From NCBI GenBank assembly GCA_947382875.1, contig CANDBG010000003.1, positions 1-64,000 of the forward strand: a stretch of 64,000 nt of DNA, in the 5' to 3' direction. This DNA comes from an uncultured Oscillibacter sp. Its GTDB lineage: Bacteria; Bacillota; Clostridia; Oscillospirales; Oscillospiraceae. The notes below the pieces were generated by a model that saw nothing but the letters and a program-made list of their open reading frames with translations, made no database searches and was not told the origin of the DNA. The translations under genes and the position numbers were made by a program. Positions 56,887 through 64,000 of the stretch are shown here, piece after piece. Position 1 is the stretch's first letter, and each line of letters opens with the position of its first letter.

Positions 56887-58074
56887 ATGAAAAAAATTCT
56901 TGTGTTTCTCGCCTGCCTGTCCCTGCTTGCGCTGGACGGCTACGGCGATACGCCTGACTCCCTGGAAGCAGGGACCGTCTGCCGCCGCCCGGAGGCTGTC
57001 ACATTCTCCCTGTCTGACGACCCGAAAATCGACACTGGCTGGGGCGATCTTCGCTGCGCCGACCTTCGGGAAATGGACCTGTCCTACCGAACGGACGATC
57101 TGTTTTCCTGCGACTTCGACACCCGTACCCAGTGGCCTGCCCGTTTGCCGGAGGATTTTGACCCGTCCGCGCTCCTGGAACTGGGCAAAGACCCTGGCCT
57201 TGGTCTCCGGGAACTGCACGCCAAGGGCATTACCGGCAAGGGCGTCGGCATCGCCATCATTGACCAGACCCTGCTGGTGGAGCACCAGGAGTATGCGGAC
57301 CGCCTGCGGCTCTATCAGGAGTACCACAACGCTGCAAAGGATTCCGCTTCCATGCACGGTCCGGCTGTGTCCTCTATTGCCCTGGGCAAAACGGTGGGAG
57401 TCGCTCCGGAAGCTCTCCTCTACTACATCGCCGACGACCTTGGAACCGGCACAGAAGAAAACTTCGTCCGGGATTTGTCTTACTTCGCCGCCGACATTGA
57501 CCGGTTCATTCAACTGAATGCAACCCTTCCGAACGATAAAAAAATCCGTGTGATCTCCATGTCGGCGGGATACACACAGGACGACCAGGGCGCGGAAAAA
57601 ATGGACGCCGCCATTCAGCGCGCCAGAGACGCCGGAATCGCTGTGGTATGGGTCAGCAGCCGTGACCCGCTGATGAAGCCTTACACCGGTATGGGCCGTA
57701 CGCCCTATGGCGACCCGAACGAACTCACAGGCGTCCGTCCGGGCGCGTTCTGGGAAGATTTCCTTTATACCGGCGAATACAGCGGTTCCGACGGCTCGGC
57801 GCTGCTGGTTCCGATGGACCGCCGAACCACAGCTTCCCCGGCGGGACCGTCGGAATACGCCTATTTCAGCGTGGGCGGTTCCAGCTGGACGGTCCCCTGG
57901 ATTGCGGGAATGTACGCCTTGGCGTGTCAGGTAAAGCCGGACGTCACCTTTGCCGAATTTACCCAGGCGGCCCGGGAAACAGCCCGTCCGGTGTCTGCGG
58001 TCAGGGACGGAACGGAATATCCTTATGGCAATGTGATTTCTCCGGCGGCGCTTCTGGAACGGCTGAATACATAA
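56887..58074 (+). CDS. Secreted subtilisin-like (S8) protease, atypical active site
   Basis: 395 residues from the ATG at 56887. Hydrophobic leader KKILVFLACLSLLALDGYG (signal peptide or anchor). S8 motifs: catalytic Asp in GVGIAIIDQTLLVEH, His in SMHGPAVSSIALG, SAG block in IRVISMSAGYTQDDQ, Ser in VGGSSWTVPWIAGMYALA. The usual AGN block that supplies the oxyanion Asn reads VVWVSSRDP, so the Asn is absent and activity may be reduced or altered. The N-terminal ~100 residues could be a pro-region. Single gene with its own promoter and a terminator. Confidence 0.85.
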   Translation: MKKILVFLACLSLLALDGYGDTPDSLEAGTVCRRPEAVTFSLSDDPKIDTGWGDLRCADLREMDLSYRTDDLFSCDFDTRTQWPARLPEDFDPSALLELGKDPGLGLRELHAKGITGKGVGIAIIDQTLLVEHQEYADRLRLYQEYHNAAKDSASMHGPAVSSIALGKTVGVAPEALLYYIADDLGTGTEENFVRDLSYFAADIDRFIQLNATLPNDKKIRVISMSAGYTQDDQGAEKMDAAIQRARDAGIAVVWVSSRDPLMKPYTGMGRTPYGDPNELTGVRPGAFWEDFLYTGEYSGSDGSALLVPMDRRTTASPAGPSEYAYFSVGGSSWTVPWIAGMYALACQVKPDVTFAEFTQAARETARPVSAVRDGTEYPYGNVISPAALLERLNT

Positions 58075-58077
58075 GAA

Positions 58078-58120
58078 AACCGCGTTTCTGTGATACGCAG
58101 AAACGCGGTTCCTTTCTTTA
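58078..58120. terminator. Terminator between the protease gene and ftsH
   Basis: Stem AACCGCGTTTCTG / CAGAAACGCGGTT with loop TGATACG and T-rich (rightward) or TTTTC (leftward) tails; it can serve both converging genes. Confidence 0.8.
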
Positions 58121-60304
58121 TTCTTCCGGCTGGCCATCCTTCGGTGGTTCCGCGGTTTCCGCGGGCGCTTCCTCCGACGGTTCCGCACCCTCCGCAGGCG
58201 CTTCCTCCGCGGACATCTCCGGCGCTTCGATTTTCTCTGAAATCATATGCACCTTCTTCGCTGGGGCCTCGATTTCCGCCGGGCGCGTGGACGCATATGG
58301 ATTTTCTACCAGTTCCGGGTCCCGGCCCTCAATGATCGCGACCATCTCCGCGCCAGTAATCGTTTCCTTTTCCAGCAGGTACGCTACGACCTTATCCATG
58401 TCGTCCCGGTTCTCCTGAATGACTTCCACAGCGGTCTTGTAGCACTCGTCCAGCAGCACCTTTACGGCCTTATCCATTGCCGCCGCGGTGTCCTGGGCGC
58501 AGTCCATTCCGTATCCGCCGTCCAGGTACTGACTGCGCCGGGACGCCAGGGCCATCATGCCGAATTCCTCGCTCATACCGAACATGGCAACCATATTCCG
58601 CGCTACGTTCGTTGCATCCTGAATGTCCTGCGACGCGCCGTTTGTCATGGTATTCATTACCACTTCCTCCGCGGCCCGGCCGCCCATGGACACGGTGATC
58701 TTTGCCATCAGCTCGTCTTTGGTACGCAGCTCGGTTTTGTCCTCCTCGGGCATCAGCAGCGTGTAGCCAAGGGAACCCTGGGTATGCGGTACAATGGTGA
58801 TCTTCTGCACCGGCTCGGTGTTTTTCTGCTTATATGCCACCATAGCGTGACCCACCTCATGGTACGCAACCAGTTTCTTCTCGAACTCGGTCAGCACGCT
58901 GCCCTTTTTCTCCGTACCGGCAATCACCAGTTCAAAGGCCGCCAGCAGGTCCTCCTGACTGACCAGCTTCCGTCCCTTTCGGACCGCCCGCAAAGCCGCT
59001 TCGTTTACCAGATTCGCAAGGTCCGCGCCCACACAGCCCGCCGTTGCCAAAGCGACTTTTTTCAGGTCCACGTCCTCGCCAAGACGAATGTTGCGGGTGT
59101 GAACCTCCAGAGTGGCAATACGGCCCGCCAGATTGGGCCGGTCGATGGTAATGCGCCGGTCGAAACGGCCTGGACGCAGCAGCGCCTGATCCAAAACCTC
59201 CGGACGGTTCGTCGCCGCCAGAAGAATCACGCCCTTCGTGGGGTCAAAACCGTCCATCTCCGCCAGAAGCTGATTCAAGGTCTGTTCCCGTTCGTCGTTG
59301 CCGCCCATACGATTGTCACGGGACTTGCCGATGGTGTCAATTTCGTCGATGAACACAATACAAGGCGCTACCTTGCTGGCCTCTTTGAACAGGTCCCGCA
59401 CGCGGCTTGCGCCCACGCCCACGAACATCTCCACGAAGTCGGAACCGGAAATGGAGAAAAACGGCACGCCCGCCTCGCCTGCCACGGCCTTCGCCAGAAG
59501 GGTTTTGCCGGTGCCCGGAGGCCCTACCAGCAAGGCGCCCTTTGGCAGTTTTGCACCGATTTCCGTATACTTCCCCGGGTTGTGCAGGAAATCAATGATT
59601 TCCGTCAGAGACTCCTTGGCTTCGTCCTGGCCCGCCACGTCCCGGAACGTAACGCCGGTGGATTTCTCCATATACACCTTGGCGTTTGCCTTGCCTACGC
59701 CGCCGATTCCGCCCATGCCGCCCATGCCTTTTTTCGCCATCCAGCTCATGAGCAGCGACATCACCAGCACAATAATCAGGAAGGGCGTCAGGTTGATAAG
59801 GAACAGAAGAATCGGACTGATCGGAGGCTGGTAATCCTCATTGATGCGGATTTCCGGCGCTGCCTCCCGCAAAAAGGCGATGGTTGCGTCGTTGCTCTGA
59901 AGCTGTACCGTGAAAAAGTCCAGATGCGTTTTTTGTTCTTCGCCAAGCCCGTTGGTAAAGACGAAGCCGTCAAAAGGCTTTTCCTCTTCCGTTTCTCCGG
60001 GCTGGGTGACTTTTGTGTAGACCGTTCCCAAATCGTCGGTATACGTGTAGCCGTCGGCGGGAGTGATGTTCAAAATCGCCTCGTCGGTGTCAAAGTCCAC
60101 GGCGGAGACCTGTCCATCCTGAACCATCTCAATAAACTCGCTGTATTCCAGTTCCACAGACGACGCGTGTTTTCCGGCAGAGGTCATGTAGTTCCCGGCG
60201 TAGCTGACGGCAATCGCCAGCACCAGCGCCCACCCGATGAGGTAGACAAAATTTCGCCAGTTATTTCCCTTGTCCGGCTTTTTGTTTTTATTATTCTGAT
60301 CCAT
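58118..60304 (-). CDS. ftsH: ATP-dependent zinc metalloprotease FtsH
   Basis: 728 residues. Two membrane helices (about 17-35 and 160-185) flank an extracytoplasmic loop, followed by AAA+ (Walker [21 protein letters not shown], Walker [13 protein letters not shown], second region of homology) and the M41 protease with the zinc motif [12 protein letters not shown]. The C-terminus is a long Glu/Ala/Pro tail ([20 protein letters not shown]). Membrane quality-control protease. ATG after AAGGAG. Confidence 0.97.
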   Translation of the reverse strand: MDQNNKNKKPDKGNNWRNFVYLIGWALVLAIAVSYAGNYMTSAGKHASSVELEYSEFIEMVQDGQVSAVDFDTDEAILNITPADGYTYTDDLGTVYTKVTQPGETEEEKPFDGFVFTNGLGEEQKTHLDFFTVQLQSNDATIAFLREAAPEIRINEDYQPPISPILLFLINLTPFLIIVLVMSLLMSWMAKKGMGGMGGIGGVGKANAKVYMEKSTGVTFRDVAGQDEAKESLTEIIDFLHNPGKYTEIGAKLPKGALLVGPPGTGKTLLAKAVAGEAGVPFFSISGSDFVEMFVGVGASRVRDLFKEASKVAPCIVFIDEIDTIGKSRDNRMGGNDEREQTLNQLLAEMDGFDPTKGVILLAATNRPEVLDQALLRPGRFDRRITIDRPNLAGRIATLEVHTRNIRLGEDVDLKKVALATAGCVGADLANLVNEAALRAVRKGRKLVSQEDLLAAFELVIAGTEKKGSVLTEFEKKLVAYHEVGHAMVAYKQKNTEPVQKITIVPHTQGSLGYTLLMPEEDKTELRTKDELMAKITVSMGGRAAEEVVMNTMTNGASQDIQDATNVARNMVAMFGMSEEFGMMALASRRSQYLDGGYGMDCAQDTAAAMDKAVKVLLDECYKTAVEVIQENRDDMDKVVAYLLEKETITGAEMVAIIEGRDPELVENPYASTRPAEIEAPAKKVHMISEKIEAPEMSAEEAPAEGAEPSEEAPAETAEPPKDGQPEE

Positions 60305-60375
60305 TTATTAAAACTCCTTCTTTTCAAAGGTAAGACAGCGCGGCGGGCGCTGGGGCGCGGCATAAAACATAAAGC

Positions 60376-60404
60376 AGTATAACACACAAGTTTCCAGGCC
60401 ACAA
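60376..60404 (-). promoter_or_regulatory. Promoter of ftsH
   Basis: Minus strand TTGTGG (60399-60404), 17 bases, TATACT (60376-60381), about 70 bases before the ATG. Confidence 0.7.
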
Positions 60405-60447
60405 GGACAAGGTACAATTTTTTTCATGAAGTTTCTGTAAATTCACC

Positions 60448-60476
60448 TTTCCAGTCTTCCATATCTGTGTTATACT
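60448..60476 (+). promoter_or_regulatory. Promoter of rlmB
   Basis: TTTCCA (60448-60453), 17 bases, TATACT (60471-60476), about 54 bases before the ATG at 60530; divergent from ftsH. Confidence 0.55.
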
Positions 60477-60529
60477 CTTGTCGAGTGACAAAATCATCCG
60501 GAAAACAGACGACAGACAAGGGAGAAACT

Positions 60530-61294
60530 ATGGACAGAGTGGAACGCAACGATACTGGAGCCGACGGCGTGATCGAAGGAAGAAACGCCGTTCTGGAGGC
60601 TCTGCGGGCCGGTACGGCCCTGGATAAAGTATACCTGCAAAAAGGGGAAACTGATAAAACCCTGGGGCATATTGCCTCCAAAGCCCGCGCGGCAGGGGCC
60701 GTCGTGGTGGAGGCGGACCGGCGCAAGCTGGACGCCATGAGCCAAACCCACGCCCATCAGGGCGTCATTGCCCTGGCGGCGGTGCGGGCTTACGCCAGTG
60801 TGGAGGATATTCTCCAGGCTGCCGCAGACAAGGGGGAAACGCCCCTTCTGGTCGTCTGCGACGAGCTTTCGGACCCGCACAACCTGGGGGCCGTCATTCG
60901 TACGGCGGAATGTGCCGGCGCGCATGGCGTGATCATTCCCAAACGCCGCAGCGCAGGTCTGACGGCGGTGGTTGCCAAGACCTCCGCCGGAGCCGTGGCC
61001 CATGTGCCGGTGGCGCGGGTGCCGAACCTCCCGGCGCTTTTGAAGGATTTGAAAAAACAAGGGCTGTGGGTATTCGGCGCGGACGCCGCCGGCGCCACCC
61101 CGCTCTATGACGCGGATCTGAAGGGCCCTGCCGCCATTGTAATCGGCAGTGAGGGCAATGGCATGAGCCGTCTGGTGGCGGAAACCTGTGACTTCCTCAT
61201 TCGAATTCCCATGCAGGGAAAACTGAATTCCCTGAATGCCTCCGCAGCGGCGGCCATTCTCTTATATGAAGCGGTCCGGCAGCGTCTCGGCTGA
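60530..61294 (+). CDS. rlmB: 23S rRNA 2'-O-methyltransferase RlmB (SpoU/TrmH family)
   Basis: 254 residues from the ATG at 60530 (AAGGGAG upstream). Substrate-binding N-domain (VIEGRNAVLEALRAGTALDK, MSQTHAHQGVIALAA) and SPOUT knot motifs DPHNLGAVIRTAECAGAHG, AIVIGSEGNGMSRL, IPMQGKLNSLNASAAAAILL. It methylates the ribose of G2251-equivalent (Gm) in 23S rRNA, or a related site. It is followed after 17 bases by the P-type-like gene. Confidence 0.93.
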   Translation: MDRVERNDTGADGVIEGRNAVLEALRAGTALDKVYLQKGETDKTLGHIASKARAAGAVVVEADRRKLDAMSQTHAHQGVIALAAVRAYASVEDILQAAADKGETPLLVVCDELSDPHNLGAVIRTAECAGAHGVIIPKRRSAGLTAVVAKTSAGAVAHVPVARVPNLPALLKDLKKQGLWVFGADAAGATPLYDADLKGPAAIVIGSEGNGMSRLVAETCDFLIRIPMQGKLNSLNASAAAAILLYEAVRQRLG

Positions 61295-61311
61295 CGGACA
61301 GGAGTATCACC

Positions 61312-63552
61312 ATGGCAAACGAGAAAGAACGCAGCCTGTTTCCCGCCCCGGATTCCGGCGTTCCTCCGGAGGGCGACTTTTCCCTGGAGGAAATCCTTGC
61401 CGAATACGGCGGCGGGCTGGAACGGCAGCTTTTTCAGGATGCCGAAGACCTCCCGGATGAACTGGCAGACGAACCAGCGGAAGAACTTCCGGCAGAGGAA
61501 CCGCCTGCGGAAGCGCCAAGGGTGGAATTGCCGGAACCGGAACCCCCTGCGCCTCCGAAGGAAGAACCCGACGAAGCATCCGGGCATACTGTTGAAAGCA
61601 TCCTCGAAGAAATGGCGGACGAACCTGGTCCGCCGGTTGAAATCCCTCCGGCGGTTCCGAGCGGCCCCGCCGCCCCGAAGGCTGCTCCGCCTGTGGTGGA
61701 CGTGGAACAGCTGGACGTACCCAGCGCGCCGCGGCCGGTTCCGCTGGAAACGGTGGTCGAGCACACCGTAGAAGCCGTGATGTACGAACAGCAGGAGGAA
61801 GCCGTCCATGAACATCTTGCGCCGCCGCTTCCCGTACGGTTTTTCAAGCGGCGCAGGCCCATGGAGGACACGGAGGAAATTCCTCTTCCCCCGGAGCCGG
61901 AACCCGAACCGGACCCGGAACCCATCGGCCCGGAACCGGACCTCTGGACCGCAGCAATGCGTCATCACAAGGCGTTTGCCGTCCGGAGCCGGACACGGTT
62001 TGCGGCTTTGCTGTCGGCTTTGCCGCCCACGCTCCTGCTCCTGGCCGAACAACAAAATGTCACGGTCCCCCTCTGGTCCGGGGACCCGAAATTTCAAACC
62101 ATCGTCCTGCTGGTCTGTCTGGCTCTGACGGCGGTTTTCAGCCGTCACGTGTTTATCAAGGCAATCCGGATGCTCCTTCGGGGCCGCTGCGTCTGTGAAG
62201 CGGCAATCTCTCTTTCCGCCCTCGCCGCAGCAGCGGACTGCGGCTCCCGTCTGCTCTTGCCCTCGCGAAGTCCGGTTATGCCTTATGCCGCAGTCGCTTG
62301 TTTAGCGCTGGCCGTCGCGCAGTGGGGCATCAGCTGGGAGAGCCAGGGTACCTATGATATGTACCGCGCCGCTGCGGTGGACAGCAATCCACCCTACCTC
62401 GTCACCAACACCGGGCGGGGGGCCTGTAAGCAGCGCGGTTCCATTCCCGGGTTTTACACCACCGCCTCCCGGGACGACGCCGCAACTATCTGGCAGGCGG
62501 TTTTGCTGCCGGTATTTCTGGTGGCGACGTTTGTCTTTGCCGGACTCAGCTCCTTCGGCCAGGAACGAAAAGCGGATTTTCTTCTGAACTGGTCCGCCAT
62601 TCTGGCGGCCGCGGCAACGTTCTCCATGCCGCTTTGCTGGGGTTTGCCGTGGTCCAAGCTCTCCCGGCACCTGCAAAAAACCGGCTGTGCAGTGGCTTCC
62701 TGGTCCGGCGCGCAGAAAATCAGCGCCCATCGCTGCATGATTTTGACCGATACCGATCTCTTTCCGCCGGGAACCATCCAGATCAACGGTCAGAAATTTT
62801 ACGGTGAGGAACCCATCCGGGCCATTGCCTACGCCGCTGCCATGACCCGTGCCGCCGGGTGCGGCTTGGAGCGCATTTTTGAAGATTACCTCAAGGGCGA
62901 GGGCGGGAGCTTTGAACTGGCTGTGGATTTCAGCTTCTATGAGGAGGGCGGGTACGCCGCCACGATTCGCGGGGAAACCGTCCTGCTGGGTACGGCTTCG
63001 TTTATGCGTAAAATGGACATCCGGCTTCCCGGAAACCTGAATCTGAAAACCGGTATCTATCTGGCGATTGAGCACCATCTGTCGGCGGTATTCGCGGTGA
63101 AATACGAGCCGTCGGACAACGTGGACTTTGCTTTGAAAATGATGCGCCGGAGTCATCTGCTGCCGGTCCTGGCCTCGCGGGACCCGAATATCACCCCCGC
63201 CCTCCTGCGGCGGAAGTTCAACAAAAACATCCGCCTGGAATACCCTGACCTGACGGAACGCGTGGCGTTAAGCGAGGTGGAAAACGACCGCGGCGACCTT
63301 CCCCGCGCCCTGTTGTTCCGCGAGGGGCTTCTGCCCTATGCGGAGGCCGTAGCGGGCAGTCTGCGGCTGTGCAAGGCCGTCCGAAGGGCGGCGGTGCTGT
63401 CCCTGCTGGGGAGCTGGGTTGGAACACTCCTTACCTTTTACCTCGTCTCCCTGGGCCATTACGAATTGATGAATCCCCTGGCCCTGGAACTCTTTTTGTT
63501 CCTCTGGACCCTGCCGGTTCTGCTGATGGCCGACTGGACAGGACGCTATTAA
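61312..63552 (+). CDS. P-type ATPase-like membrane protein lacking the phosphorylation motif
   Basis: 746 residues. Residues 1-215 are cytoplasmic and Glu/Pro-rich (PEPEPEPDPEPIGPEPD). Membrane helices follow at about 228-290, 305-345, 400-450 and 690-740. The large loop after the fourth helix group resembles a P-type ATPase P/N domain (SAHRCMILTDTDLFPPGTIQ, LGTASFMRKMDIRLPGNLNL, VKYEPSDNVDFALKMMRRSH, LLPVLASRDP), but the invariant DKTGT is replaced by TDTDL, so it should not form the phosphoenzyme. Probably a structural or regulatory pseudo-pump. The gene starts 17 bases after rlmB. Confidence 0.78.
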   Translation: MANEKERSLFPAPDSGVPPEGDFSLEEILAEYGGGLERQLFQDAEDLPDELADEPAEELPAEEPPAEAPRVELPEPEPPAPPKEEPDEASGHTVESILEEMADEPGPPVEIPPAVPSGPAAPKAAPPVVDVEQLDVPSAPRPVPLETVVEHTVEAVMYEQQEEAVHEHLAPPLPVRFFKRRRPMEDTEEIPLPPEPEPEPDPEPIGPEPDLWTAAMRHHKAFAVRSRTRFAALLSALPPTLLLLAEQQNVTVPLWSGDPKFQTIVLLVCLALTAVFSRHVFIKAIRMLLRGRCVCEAAISLSALAAAADCGSRLLLPSRSPVMPYAAVACLALAVAQWGISWESQGTYDMYRAAAVDSNPPYLVTNTGRGACKQRGSIPGFYTTASRDDAATIWQAVLLPVFLVATFVFAGLSSFGQERKADFLLNWSAILAAAATFSMPLCWGLPWSKLSRHLQKTGCAVASWSGAQKISAHRCMILTDTDLFPPGTIQINGQKFYGEEPIRAIAYAAAMTRAAGCGLERIFEDYLKGEGGSFELAVDFSFYEEGGYAATIRGETVLLGTASFMRKMDIRLPGNLNLKTGIYLAIEHHLSAVFAVKYEPSDNVDFALKMMRRSHLLPVLASRDPNITPALLRRKFNKNIRLEYPDLTERVALSEVENDRGDLPRALLFREGLLPYAEAVAGSLRLCKAVRRAAVLSLLGSWVGTLLTFYLVSLGHYELMNPLALELFLFLWTLPVLLMADWTGRY

Positions 63553-63589
63553 AAAATGCCCTGCGCGGGCGGAAAGGACCGATGATTGT

Positions 63590-64000
63590 ATGGAACCTAT
63601 GAATCAACCAGAGCATCCGGAAACCGAGAAAAAGCCCCTGAACCGGCGACAGCTTATGATGATTGCCGCCGCCGCGGCCGTGGTACTGCTGGCTGTCGGC
63701 TTCGCCTATCAGAGCTGGCAGATTTCCCGGCTGCGGGCACAGGTTCCCGACTCCGCCCCGGACGCGGGAAACGTCTTGCCGGACGGCGTTGTTCCGGCGG
63801 AAAAAACCGCTTTGATCAAGGAAATCCTGAATCTGAACGATACGCTGGACGCTGAAGCGCTCGCCGAGCTGTCCATGGAAGAACTGGAACAGCTCCGGGC
63901 GGCGGGCGCACCGGGAATGCCCATCGGCCTGAATGCCGCCGCTTATGCCGCAGAGGAATTTGCCGGAACGCTGGAAGTCGATTCCATTACCTCGACCGCT
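63590..64000 (+). CDS. Membrane-anchored protein, 5' part (runs off the window)
   Basis: 137 codons visible from the ATG at 63590, about 12 bases after AAAGGA; a second in-frame ATG at 63599 is possible. Cytoplasmic N-terminus (NQPEHPETEKKPLNRRQ), one membrane helix at about residues 23-42 (LMMIAAAAAVVLLAVGFAYQ), then an extracytoplasmic helical part with no recognised family (ALIKEILNLNDTLDAEALAE). It follows the P-type-like gene by 37 bases and is likely in the same operon. Confidence 0.75.
   Translation, partial: MEPMNQPEHPETEKKPLNRRQLMMIAAAAAVVLLAVGFAYQSWQISRLRAQVPDSAPDAGNVLPDGVVPAEKTALIKEILNLNDTLDAEALAELSMEELEQLRAAGAPGMPIGLNAAAYAAEEFAGTLEVDSITSTA

Noticed and set aside
58247..60382. 711-residue plus-strand ORF opposite ftsH
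   Set aside because: Antisense shadow of a certain gene caused by high GC content; composition (His, Arg, Gln-rich) is not protein-like.

Overview
The window looks like a chromosomal segment of an anaerobic, GC-rich Clostridia species, probably of the Oscillospiraceae/Oscillospirales type. This is an inference from an Rnf complex gene, an EFR1-type flavodoxin-ferredoxin, DUF975, DUF5711, a ClpE-like unfoldase, FtsH, the ECF transporter core, GTG/TTG starts with strong AGGAGG-type ribosome binding sites, and sigma-A-type promoters. No tRNA, rRNA, CRISPR array, integrase or insertion sequence was found.

Layout. 1-2300: 5' part of rnfC (leftward), an AT-rich orphan ORF and a DUF975 membrane protein. 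2305-12819: a leftward string of housekeeping genes (rRNA methyltransferase, ecfA1-ecfA2-ecfT, metallophosphoesterase, truA, DUF5711, CvpA, clpE, a small zinc-binding protein, EFR1). 12841-13640: a promoter and a non-coding repeat island. 13641-43714: a leftward run of 24 genes or gene parts that encodes a contractile injection system (CIS). It contains sheath, tube, tail-assembly-chaperone-like protein with a DUF6760 extension, two CIS tube/LysM-type proteins, split gp27 + gp5 spike hub, gp25, two gp6/J-like baseplate proteins, a TIGR02242-like tail protein, a PAAR-like DUF4280 tip and a DUF4255 tail terminator. The first part of the run encodes a set of membrane-anchored or secreted proteins: a TM protein, a degenerate HAMP-cyclase, a MORN protein, a TolC-like coiled-coil protein and a 933-residue anchored coiled-coil protein. 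A STAS protein closes it. 43823-44641: amidohydrolase. 44731-50234: a divergent histidine kinase and, rightward, response regulator - CIS AAA+ ATPase - two small proteins - tcdA. 50275-54470: leftward LRR protein - VWA/DUF2201 - MoxR ATPase - NifU-like. 54572-56707: GntR-ABC transporter operon with a palindromic operator. 56887-64000: S8 protease, ftsH (leftward), rlmB, a P-type-ATPase-like protein lacking the catalytic motif, and a partial membrane-anchored protein.

How the parts fit. The tube, sheath, baseplate, spike, terminator and ATPase form a complete minimal contractile machine without capsid, portal or terminase genes, so it is not a prophage. The adjoining membrane proteins suggest a machine that docks to or is fired from the envelope, and the two-component system shares an apparent operon with the CIS ATPase. 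Three points stand out: (i) the DUF6760 reading frame has no canonical start at its expected N-terminus and is reached by a -1 shift at an A_AAT_TTT heptamer at the end of the chaperone gene; (ii) a hairpin separates a strong Shine-Dalgarno sequence from the sheath start codon; (iii) the membrane module has an unusual composition. No effector or tail fibre could be recognised.
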